Source of the DNA: an uncultured Rhodospirillales bacterium
GTDB taxonomy: Bacteria; Pseudomonadota; Alphaproteobacteria; Acetobacterales; Acetobacteraceae
DNA: 8,563 nt
Reading direction: 5' to 3'
NCBI GenBank assembly: GCA_903844785.1
Contig: CAIMVB010000268.1
Span: 1-8,563 of the forward strand
The notes under the pieces were generated by a model. That model ran no database searches. It saw nothing but the letters and a program-made list of their open reading frames with translations, and was not told the origin of the DNA. The translations under genes were made by a program, and so were the position numbers. Positions 1 through 5,323 of the stretch are shown here, in pieces (position 1 is the stretch's first letter; each line of letters begins with the position of its first letter).

Positions 1-1
1 A

Positions 2-643
2 ACCTGGGTGACGGTGGGTGGCCGGCTTGGCTTTTATGAAGTGCCGATTGATCTGGAAATCCCGGAAGACCGGCGCGGTTTTGTCACCTTCGGCACCGCC
101 AATAACCCCTATAAATACACCAAGATTTGCATTGATACCTGGGCTGCGGTGCTGAGGCGCGTGCCCAATTCGCGCTTCATTTTCATCCGCCCCGAAGCGG
201 GCGGGCCTTCCTTCCTGGAAAATACCCGCGCTGCCTTTGCCGCACGCAATGTTGACCCGGATAGGATCGAATTTGTCGGCATTCGTGGCAAGCATCTGCC
301 GCATTATAACAAGATGGATATTTCGCTGGATACGCTGCCGCATGTGGGCGGCACCACTACCTGCGAAAGCCTATGGATGGGCGTGCCCTGCATTTCACTG
401 GTGGGGCCTGGGTTTGCGGAGCGGCTTTCCTATTCCAACCTGTCCAATGCGGGGCTTGGCGACCTCGCTACCTTCAGTATTGAAGATTACATCGAAAAAG
501 CCGCTGAATTGGCTGCCGATGCGCCGCGCCGGCGCGTGCTGCGACATGGACTGCGCGATATGATCCGCGCCATGCCGCTTGGCCAGCCTGCGCGTTTTGG
601 CAAGGCCTTCTACGACAAGGCGGCCGAGGTCTGCGCCTTGTGA
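2..643 (+). CDS. SPINDLY/OGT-type glycosyltransferase, C-terminal part (5' end outside window)
   Basis: The frame is open to the left edge, so this is the C-terminal part of a larger gene; an in-frame GTG at 8 is probably not its start. The sequence resembles the catalytic domain of glycosyltransferase family 41 (O-GlcNAc transferase/SPINDLY), which moves a sugar from a nucleotide donor to protein Ser/Thr and often follows TPR repeats. Counting the codon at 8 as residue 1, FGTANNPYK (28-36) matches the family's N-x-x-Y-K segment with its conserved Lys. HLPHYNKMDISLDT (96-109) is followed by HVGGTTTCESLWMGVP (112-127), the nucleotide-binding signature. The stop overlaps the next gene at GTGA. 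Neighbouring nucleotide-sugar genes suggest glycosylation of a surface protein or polymer. The acceptor and sugar are unknown, and any TPR region lies outside the window. Confidence 0.87.
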   Translation, partial: TWVTVGGRLGFYEVPIDLEIPEDRRGFVTFGTANNPYKYTKICIDTWAAVLRRVPNSRFIFIRPEAGGPSFLENTRAAFAARNVDPDRIEFVGIRGKHLPHYNKMDISLDTLPHVGGTTTCESLWMGVPCISLVGPGFAERLSYSNLSNAGLGDLATFSIEDYIEKAAELAADAPRRRVLRHGLRDMIRAMPLGQPARFGKAFYDKAAEVCAL

Positions 644-1170
644 TTTTCCACGCAACCATCATCCCAGGCCTGCTACGCATCGAAGCACGCCCCGCGCGTG
701 ATGATCGCGGCGCCTTCATGCGCAGCTGGTGCCGGGAAAGCTTCGCCGCCGCCGGCATTGATTTCACGCCCATTCAGGCGAGCCTTTCGGAAAACACGCT
801 GAAGCACACTTTGCGCGGCATGCATTTTCAGGCAGCACCCGCAGAAGAACAGAAGCTGATCCGCTGCGTGCGCGGCGCCGTTCATGATGTGCTGCTGGAT
901 TTGCGCCCCGATCAGCCAAGCTACTTGAAGCATGTTGCCGTGACACTCGACAGCAAAGCAGCCAATGCGGTGTTTGTCCCGCGCGGCATCGCGCATGGCT
1001 TTCTGAGCCTGACCGATGACGCTGTGCTGGAATACATGATAGACACGCCCTATGCGCCCGAATTGGCGCGCGGGGTGCGCTGGAATGATCCGGCCTTTGG
1101 CATCGCCTGGCCAGCCGAACCCAAGGTGATTTCGGCGCGCGATAATGCCTGGCCATTGCTGCATGGCTGA
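640..1170 (+). CDS. rfbC: dTDP-4-dehydrorhamnose 3,5-epimerase family protein (RmlC/RfbC-like)
   Basis: This 176-aa cupin-fold sugar epimerase is close to the usual RmlC length of about 180. RmlC epimerises C3 and C5 of dTDP-4-keto-6-deoxyglucose in dTDP-L-rhamnose synthesis; relatives act only on C3 or on other nucleotide sugars. Visible family landmarks are LRGMHFQ with the probable catalytic His62, VHDVLLDLR (81-89), VPRGIAHGF (113-121), Tyr132 in EYMIDTPY, WNDP (148-151) and the late Asp168 in ISARDNAWP. His, Tyr and Asp correspond to the residues known in RmlC. The start is GTG, overlapping the stop of the glycosyltransferase gene as GTGA, which suggests translational coupling. No rmlA, rmlB or rmlD lies in the window, so rhamnose as the product is inferred and a 3-epimerase of another deoxy sugar is possible. 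Confidence 0.86.
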   Translation: MIFHATIIPGLLRIEARPARDDRGAFMRSWCRESFAAAGIDFTPIQASLSENTLKHTLRGMHFQAAPAEEQKLIRCVRGAVHDVLLDLRPDQPSYLKHVAVTLDSKAANAVFVPRGIAHGFLSLTDDAVLEYMIDTPYAPELARGVRWNDPAFGIAWPAEPKVISARDNAWPLLHG

Positions 1171-2053
1171 ACGGGTTCTCGTCACGGGGGCCACTGGCTT
1201 TATCGGGCGGCATATCCCGGCGCTTTTGCAGGCGCGCGGGTTTGAAGTGCATGCAGCCGCACGCAATCCTTCAGCGCTTGCAACCGGCATCACTGGCCAT
1301 GGCGTTGATCTGTTGCGGCAGGATGAAGCGCGCCGCCTGATCGCGGATATTCGCCCCGCCATTATCATCCATGCCGCCTGGTATGTTGCGCATGGGCGCT
1401 TTTGGACTGCGCCGGAAAACACCGATTGGCTGGAGGCTTCAACGGCACTCGCCGCCTATGCGGCGGAAGCCGGTACGCGGCGCTTTGTGGGCCTTGGCAC
1501 CTGCGCTGAGTACGCCACCGAAGCCGGCGATGATGCCTATCCCTGGCCTGAGAGCCGCCGCATCGCGCCCGCCACACCTTATGGCGAGGCCAAGGCAGCC
1601 CTCGCGCGCCGCTTGGCCGAAATAGCGGAAGGCCGCGCGCGTTTCAGCTTCGCCTGGGCGCGGTTGTTTCACTTATTTGGCCCCGGCGAAAACCCAGCAC
1701 GGCTGGTGCCTTCCATCATGATCGCCCTGCGTGAAGGCCGCGAAGCGCGCTGTTCTTCCGGGCGCCCGGTGCGTGACTTTATCAGCACGCCTTCTTGCGC
1801 CGCAGCCCTTGCCGCGCTGGCCATAAGTGATGTGCAAGGCCCGGTGAATATAGCTTCTGGCGCGCCGATCACCATTGCCGCCATGGCGCGGCTTGTCGCG
1901 CAAATCTCCGGGCGACCATATCTGCTGCGGCTCGGCGCGCTGGAAGATCGGCCCAATGAAGCGCCTTATATGGTGGCGCATACCGGCAGGCTCAGGCGTG
2001 AAGTGGGCTTTGTGGCGCCGGTTTCGCTGGCCGCTGAATTACGCGCGCTATAA
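1163..2053 (+). CDS. NAD(P)-dependent nucleotide-sugar epimerase/dehydratase (extended SDR)
   Basis: This 296-aa protein has the extended short-chain dehydrogenase/reductase layout. Near the N-terminus, VLVTGATGFIG (5-15) is the Rossmann GxxGxxG dinucleotide site. IIIHAAW (67-73) ends the fourth strand, LGTCAEY carries Thr113 where the family has catalytic Ser/Thr, and Tyr140-x-x-x-Lys144 (YGEAK) is the catalytic pair. The C-terminal part contains VRDFIS and an INIASG-like segment (VNIASG) typical of sugar-binding regions in these enzymes. Such proteins reduce, epimerise or dehydrate dTDP-, GDP- or CDP-linked sugars, and next to the RmlC-like gene a 4-ketoreductase role is plausible. I chose ATG 1163 because it starts just before the Rossmann strand and overlaps the upstream stop by 8 nt. 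ATG 1145 would add six residues. Confidence 0.85.
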   Translation: MAERVLVTGATGFIGRHIPALLQARGFEVHAAARNPSALATGITGHGVDLLRQDEARRLIADIRPAIIIHAAWYVAHGRFWTAPENTDWLEASTALAAYAAEAGTRRFVGLGTCAEYATEAGDDAYPWPESRRIAPATPYGEAKAALARRLAEIAEGRARFSFAWARLFHLFGPGENPARLVPSIMIALREGREARCSSGRPVRDFISTPSCAAALAALAISDVQGPVNIASGAPITIAAMARLVAQISGRPYLLRLGALEDRPNEAPYMVAHTGRLRREVGFVAPVSLAAELRAL

Positions 2054-2059
2054 TGGTCG

Positions 2060-2101
2060 CATTTTCCGAGCCACCAAGTGAAGCCGCTTGGCTTGAAAAT
2101 G
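2060..2101. repeat. Inverted repeat between convergent genes, possible bidirectional terminator
   Basis: Arms 2060-2072 and 2090-2101 pair as 7 bp (CATTTTC with GAAAATG), a bulged C at 2067, then 5 bp including one G-U, around a 17-nt loop. It fills the 50-nt gap between two genes that meet tail to tail, where a shared terminator is expected. Against an intrinsic terminator, the T-rich part is in the 5' arm and there is no T run after the stem on either strand. Confidence 0.45.
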
Positions 2102-2103
2102 CT

Positions 2104-2574
2104 CTAGATCCGCTGGTGCAGCGCGCAAACCAGCGTGAATAACTGCCGCGCCGTGTCGAAATCCAGCGCAACGCGCCCCGCAAGCCGCGCGCGGAGCAAT
2201 TCAGCGCCTTCATTATGCAGCCCGCGCCGGCCCATATCTATTGCCTGCACGCGGGATTCGGGGCCGCTTTCCGCCACCGCCTGTTCATGCGCTTCGACCA
2301 CCATGTGGTAGTCCTTGATCAGGCGGCGAAAGGGACCAAGGGCCAGCGCCAGCACATGCAGCGTGGCGCCATCCGCATTGCGGATATCAAACACCAACCG
2401 GCCTTCGCGCACCGCCAGCCCCAGCACATAAGGGCCATGCGGCAGGCCCGCGGGATCAAAGCGGTTATGGTGCAGCAAATCCGCAATCGCCTGGCGCCGA
2501 TCCGCTTCCGCATAGGCGGAAGGGGCGGGCGCTTCTTCGGGCAATTCAACGCGGATCAGGCGCTGTTCAGGCAT
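2104..2574 (-). CDS. UPF0262 family protein, function unknown
   Basis: This 156-aa soluble protein matches the UPF0262 family, known to me only from Alphaproteobacteria at about 155-160 aa and without an assigned function. Family-typical blocks run in order: an N-terminal RLIRVEL strand, LLHHNRF (33-39), RLVFDIR (59-65), PFRRLIKDYHM (81-91), the strongly conserved IDMGRRGLHNEGAELL (112-127) and DFDTARQLFTLVCALH (138-153). No signal peptide or membrane segment is visible. ATG at 2574 is chosen because it gives the usual N-terminus and overlaps the stop of the upstream DUF983 gene as ATGCCTGA. An upstream in-frame ATG at 2610 would add 12 residues lying inside DUF983. Coupling with DUF983 suggests co-expression, but no biochemical role can be read from the sequence. 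Confidence 0.87.
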   Translation of the reverse strand: MPEQRLIRVELPEEAPAPSAYAEADRRQAIADLLHHNRFDPAGLPHGPYVLGLAVREGRLVFDIRNADGATLHVLALALGPFRRLIKDYHMVVEAHEQAVAESGPESRVQAIDMGRRGLHNEGAELLRARLAGRVALDFDTARQLFTLVCALHQRI

Positions 2575-3001
2575 CCGGCTTGCTACCCCGCAGCACGGCG
2601 CCGCCTTCATCGCCCGTCATGCCGAGGCGCATCATCCAGCCCATGGTGGCACCCTTGATCGGCCGCAGCAGCAGCGTGCAGATAATCGCGAAAAGCGGCA
2701 GCCAGACAGCCATATGCACCCACATGGGCGGCATATAGGCCCTTTCGATCCACAAGACGCCAGGCACAAGCACGTGACCCGTGATCATGATGGTGAAATA
2801 GGGTGGCGCGTCATCGGCGCGCAGGCGCCCGAGCGGCGCGTGGCAGCTTTCGCAAGTGTCAGCCACGCGCAGATAGCCAGCGAAAAGCCGGCCTTTGCCG
2901 CAGACCGGGCAAAGCCCCTTCAGCCCACGCAGCAGCCCGTCCTTCGTGCCAGGCGGCTGATAGGGCAGGGCAGGTGGCGTGCGGTCCGGTTCCCAACGCA
3001 T
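2567..3001 (-). CDS. DUF983 zinc-ribbon membrane protein
   Basis: This 144-aa protein fits DUF983, a family of small bacterial inner-membrane proteins of unknown function common in Alphaproteobacteria. Residues 31-53 form a zinc ribbon of two CxxC knuckles (Cys31, Cys34, Cys50, Cys53; CPVCGKGRLF and CESC). The family block RADDAPPYFT (61-70) leads into two hydrophobic helices at about 69-86 and 93-112, joined by a short RAYMPP turn. The LLRPIKGATMGW segment after helix two is also typical. It is the first gene of a leftward pair with UPF0262, overlapping by 8 nt. The ATG at 3001 has only a weak purine stretch upstream (GATGAAAG). A role in envelope or metal biology is sometimes guessed for such proteins; nothing here proves it. 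Confidence 0.88.
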   Translation of the reverse strand: MRWEPDRTPPALPYQPPGTKDGLLRGLKGLCPVCGKGRLFAGYLRVADTCESCHAPLGRLRADDAPPYFTIMITGHVLVPGVLWIERAYMPPMWVHMAVWLPLFAIICTLLLRPIKGATMGWMMRLGMTGDEGGAVLRGSKPDA

Positions 3002-3017
3002 CTTTCATCCAATTCCG

Positions 3018-3033
3018 CCCATGCGGGCATGGG
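3018..3033. repeat. 16-bp palindrome in the divergent spacer (possible operator or 5'-UTR hairpin)
   Basis: CCCATGC-GG-GCATGGG is a perfect 7-bp inverted repeat around a GG centre, in the 120-bp gap between the divergent DUF983 and racemase genes. It lies 17 bp before the DUF983 start, so it could be an operator or a hairpin in the leader of that transcript. No regulator is encoded in the window, and no convincing -35/-10 pair stands out beside it. Confidence 0.35.
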
Positions 3034-3121
3034 GCGTGTTGCAGCGCAGCGTTAAGCCCGAAGCCCGCCCCAATCAAGCATGGCTTGCCGGCTTCTTCCG
3101 GCTGGGTTCAGGATAGCCCCC

Positions 3122-3775
3122 ATGAATGAACGCATCCTGCTGATCAACCCGAATTGCAGCGTCAGCTGTACGGAAGGCATCGCCGCCGCCGTTGCCCCCT
3201 TCGCCGCCCCAGGCCTGCCGCGTATTGACGTGACACGCCTGGAAGAAGGCCCGCCCGCCATCATCACCTGGCGGGATTGGTACGCAGTGGCCGAACCGCT
3301 ATGCCGGCGTGTCGCAGCCGAGCAGGCCGATGCCTATATTATCGGCTGCGTGTCGGACCCCGCGATTGAGGCAGTGCGTATGGTCACCGATAAGCCCGTT
3401 TTCGGCCCTTTGCGCTGTTCCATCGCCGCCGCGCTCAACAGGGGCGATAATTTTGGCATGATTGCCTTCACGGATAAATCCAAGCCGCGCCAGCGCCGGG
3501 TTTTGCAGGGCATGGGGGTGGAAGCGCGCATGGTCGCTTCCATCGCGCTTAATCTGGATATGGAAGTGCTGACAGACCCGGTGGCGCCGCGCGCGCGGAT
3601 CAAGGAAGTGGCGCGGGAATTGGTGGCTTTGGGGGCGGAAGTGGTGATTTTGGGCTGCGCCGGCATGGCGCATCACCGCGCGGCGGCGGAAGATGCCTGC
3701 GGCGTGCCAGTGATTGAACCAAGCCAGGCGGCTGCGGCGCAGGCGATTCTGGCGGTGGTGGCGGCGCGGGGATAG
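3122..3775 (+). CDS. Asp/Glu/hydantoin racemase family protein
   Basis: This 217-aa protein is close to the usual length of the hydantoin/allantoin branch of the Asp/Glu racemase superfamily. These are cofactor-independent enzymes that use two cysteines to remove and add the alpha proton. The N-terminal ILLINPN (5-11) is the family's opening strand, IIGCVSDP places Cys76 at the first catalytic site and ILGCAGM places Cys179 at the second. The GDNFGMIAF strand (108-116) and VPVIEPSQAA near the end also fit. ATG 3122 is preferred because it starts directly before the family N-terminus with a GGAT element 8 nt upstream; the longer ATG 3080 form adds 14 residues with no family match. No hydantoinase, carbamoylase or transporter is nearby, so the substrate is open. 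The region after Asn11 is Cys-rich (Cys12, Cys16). Confidence 0.82.
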   Translation: MNERILLINPNCSVSCTEGIAAAVAPFAAPGLPRIDVTRLEEGPPAIITWRDWYAVAEPLCRRVAAEQADAYIIGCVSDPAIEAVRMVTDKPVFGPLRCSIAAALNRGDNFGMIAFTDKSKPRQRRVLQGMGVEARMVASIALNLDMEVLTDPVAPRARIKEVARELVALGAEVVILGCAGMAHHRAAAEDACGVPVIEPSQAAAAQAILAVVAARG

Positions 3776-3778
3776 GCG

Positions 3779-3816
3779 TAGGCCTTGAAGCGCATTGGCG
3801 AGATTGCCAAGGCCTA
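3779..3816. terminator. Inverted repeat 3 nt after the racemase stop, candidate terminator
   Basis: TAGGCCTTG (3779-3787) and CAAGGCCTA (3808-3816) form a perfect 9-bp stem around a 20-nt loop. Its position just after the racemase stop and well before ruvC suits transcription termination, but there is no T run after the stem. A protein-binding palindrome is an alternative. Confidence 0.35.
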
Positions 3817-3893
3817 TTCAGTATCCCGCTGACGCAGGGTGCAACCTGAACCATGTGCCGGGAGGCGTTTAAGCCCTTCCTTGGCCTTACGGC

Positions 3894-3914
3894 GGCAGCC
3901 CCCATGGCGCTGCC
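3894..3914. repeat. Small inverted repeat upstream of ruvC
   Basis: GGCAGC (3894-3899) and GCTGCC (3909-3914) can pair as a 6-bp stem with a 9-nt loop, followed by CCTTCTT. It could assist termination of racemase read-through or be incidental in GC-rich sequence. Confidence 0.2.
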
Positions 3915-3919
3915 CCTTC

Positions 3920-3951
3920 TTGAAGCCATGGCGGGGGCAATCTGCTAGTCT
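3920..3951 (+). promoter_or_regulatory. Candidate promoter for the ruv operon
   Basis: TTGAAG (3920-3925) and TAGTCT (3946-3951) loosely resemble sigma-70 -35 and -10 boxes, but the 20-bp spacing is long. The putative -10 box ends 7 nt before the ruvC ATG, so transcription would begin at or very near the start codon. No Shine-Dalgarno sequence is visible before that ATG, consistent with a leaderless mRNA. This rests on pattern reading only. Confidence 0.22.
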
Positions 3952-3958
3952 GCTGGCC

Positions 3959-4477
3959 ATGTCTTCGCGCGCGATTCGCATCCTCGGGCTTGATCCCGGC
4001 CTTCAGCATACTGGCTGGGGGCTGATTGAAACCGATGGCTATCGGCTGCGCTTTGTGGCTGAGGGCGTTGTTTCCACCTCCGCCCGCGATGCCTTGGGCG
4101 ATAGGCTGCTGATCCTGCATCAGGGCCTGGCCGAAACCTTCGCCAATTTCCAGCCGGATGAAGCGGCGGTGGAAAACACCTATGTCGCCCGCAACCCCGA
4201 TAGCGCTTTGAAACTTGGACAGGCGCGCGGCGTGGTGATGCTGGCGCCGCGCCTTGCCGGCCTGCCGGTCGCGGAATATGGCGCCATGGAAGTCAAGCGC
4301 GCCGTGGTTGGCAATGGCCACGCTGCCAAGGAACAGGTGCAAGCCATGGTGCGCCATCTGCTGCCCGGTGCGGCCTTTCGCCGCGCCGATGCGGCGGATG
4401 CTCTCGCCATCGCCATCTGCCACGCGCATCACCGCCAGACGAAAAAAATGCTCGCCAAAGGTTATGCCACAGCATGA
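3959..4477 (+). CDS. ruvC: Holliday junction resolvase RuvC
   Basis: RuvC is the Mg2+-dependent endonuclease that cuts four-way DNA junctions symmetrically after RuvAB branch migration. The 172-aa product matches the family's usual length of about 173. The four acidic catalytic residues are all present: Asp12 in LGLDPG, Glu72 in AAVENTYV, and Asp144 and Asp147 in ADAADALAIAICHAH, corresponding to E. coli Asp7, Glu66, Asp138 and Asp141. The NGHAAKEQV segment (119-127) is also characteristic. ATG 3959 gives the standard N-terminus; the frame is open further upstream but without family similarity. The gene ends in an ATGA overlap with ruvA. It is probably the first gene of the transcript ending after ybgC; a yebC-like gene, often found upstream of ruvC, is absent here. 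Confidence 0.97.
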   Translation: MSSRAIRILGLDPGLQHTGWGLIETDGYRLRFVAEGVVSTSARDALGDRLLILHQGLAETFANFQPDEAAVENTYVARNPDSALKLGQARGVVMLAPRLAGLPVAEYGAMEVKRAVVGNGHAAKEQVQAMVRHLLPGAAFRRADAADALAIAICHAHHRQTKKMLAKGYATA

Positions 4478-5091
4478 TCGGCAAGCTCACTGGCCGGTTG
4501 GATAGCACTCATGAAGGCGGCTGCATCCTGGATGTGAATGGCGTGGGCTATCTGCTTTCCTGCTCCCGCAAAACGCTTGATGCGCTCGCCGCCCGCGAAG
4601 GCCCGCAACGCGTGCTGGTGGAAACCCACCTCCGGCAGGATGCCATCACGCTTTTTGGCTTCGCGGATGCCAAGGAACGCGAAGCCTTCCTGGCGCTGAT
4701 TGAAGTCAAAACCGTGGGGCCGCAAAAAGCGCTTATTGTGCTTTCCGGCCTGACGCCCGCGGAACTCGCCCACGCTATAGCCACCAAGGAACGCAAACGC
4801 CTGGGTGCCGTGAAGGGCCTGGGGGCCGCCACCGCCAACCGCATCGTGGATGAACCCGCCATGCAGAAATGGGCGGTCGGGCGCATCACCCCCGGTGAAG
4901 ATGGCGAAGGCGCCATCATCGCCGCGCCCGATGCCAATAGCATCGAAGCCGATGCCATCTCCGCCCTTGTGAACCTCGGCCTGAAACGCCCCGAAGCCAC
5001 CGCTGCCATCACCCGCGCCGCCAAACGCCTGGGCGCCGACGCCAGCCTCAACGACCTCATCCGGGATGGGTTGAAGGAGATGGCGCGGTGA
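4474..5091 (+). CDS. ruvA: Holliday junction branch migration protein RuvA
   Basis: RuvA binds Holliday junctions as a tetramer and recruits RuvB rings. The 205-aa product has the three expected parts: an N-terminal OB-fold (MIGKLTGRL to about 65, with [10 protein letters not shown] and ITLFGFAD), tandem helix-hairpin-helix motifs at roughly 70-130, and a C-terminal helical domain that contacts RuvB (about 155-205, [17 protein letters not shown]). The hairpins read KTVGPQKAL and GLGAATANR, whereas the commonest forms are close to GVGPKxAL and GIGKKTAER, so residues near the DNA backbone contacts differ. The start overlaps the ruvC stop as ATGA. A strong purine stretch, GAAGGAG (5073-5079), lies near the 3' end before an ATG that overlaps the ruvA stop. 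The expected ruvB start does not follow directly, because a repeat element intervenes. Confidence 0.95.
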   Translation: MIGKLTGRLDSTHEGGCILDVNGVGYLLSCSRKTLDALAAREGPQRVLVETHLRQDAITLFGFADAKEREAFLALIEVKTVGPQKALIVLSGLTPAELAHAIATKERKRLGAVKGLGAATANRIVDEPAMQKWAVGRITPGEDGEGAIIAAPDANSIEADAISALVNLGLKRPEATAAITRAAKRLGADASLNDLIRDGLKEMAR

Positions 5092-5322
5092 TGGTGGCGG
5101 TTGGTCTGCGGGGGCGCTGCCCCCGTACCCCCGCCGGGGAGACAGTGTCTCCCCGGACCCCGCCAATACGGGGCCGCGTGGGGAGAGGGGCGCGGTGCGC
5201 GCGCGGGCTCGGCGCTCTCCTTGCGCCCCTCTTCCCACACGGCCCCATGATGGAGGTCCAGGAGGATGCATTCCTCCTGGCGGGGGGGCGGGGGGCAGAG
5301 CCCCCCGCGGAGCCACCCCACC
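5092..5322. repeat. Long imperfect inverted repeat with nested hairpins (MITE/BIME-like) between ruvA and ruvB
   Basis: The whole ruvA-ruvB gap is one nearly symmetrical structure. Core arms 5170-5193 and 5223-5246 are 24-nt inverted copies with two differences, around a 29-nt centre. Outward, each arm carries the same two hairpins in the same order. The inner pair is 5134-5143/5147-5156 on the left and 5258-5266/5272-5280 on the right. The outer pair is 5109-5115/5119-5125 on the left and 5288-5296/5300-5308 on the right. Similarity between the arms continues weakly to both gene ends, giving arms of roughly 90-100 nt. The inner hairpins differ in sequence but both remain paired. The style recalls GC-rich intergenic palindromes of Acetobacteraceae and similar genomes. 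No transposase and no clear target duplication is visible. Confidence 0.85.
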
Positions 5323-5323
5323 C

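Noticed and set aside
673..1422. Minus-strand frame of 249 codons
   Set aside because: It is antisense to the RmlC-like and SDR genes, which both have catalytic motifs in order on the plus strand.
2215..2658. Plus-strand frame of 147 codons
   Set aside because: It is antisense to UPF0262 and DUF983, both of which match known families on the minus strand.
3054..3067. Tandem AAGCCCG AAGCCCG
   Set aside because: Two 7-bp copies in GC-rich spacer are too short and too few to call a functional repeat.
3600..3929. Minus-strand frame covering the gap before ruvC
   Set aside because: It has a Pro/Arg-rich translation, runs antisense into the racemase and shows no family similarity.
3776..3958. tRNA or known small RNA in the gap before ruvC
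   Set aside because: There is no T-loop GGTTCGA-type sequence or cloverleaf arms; only short inverted repeats are seen.
5195..5323. Extension of RuvB to a GTG at 5195
   Set aside because: It would add 43 residues of Arg/Gly/Pro-rich repeat translation unrelated to RuvB. ATG 5324 gives the family N-terminus and length.
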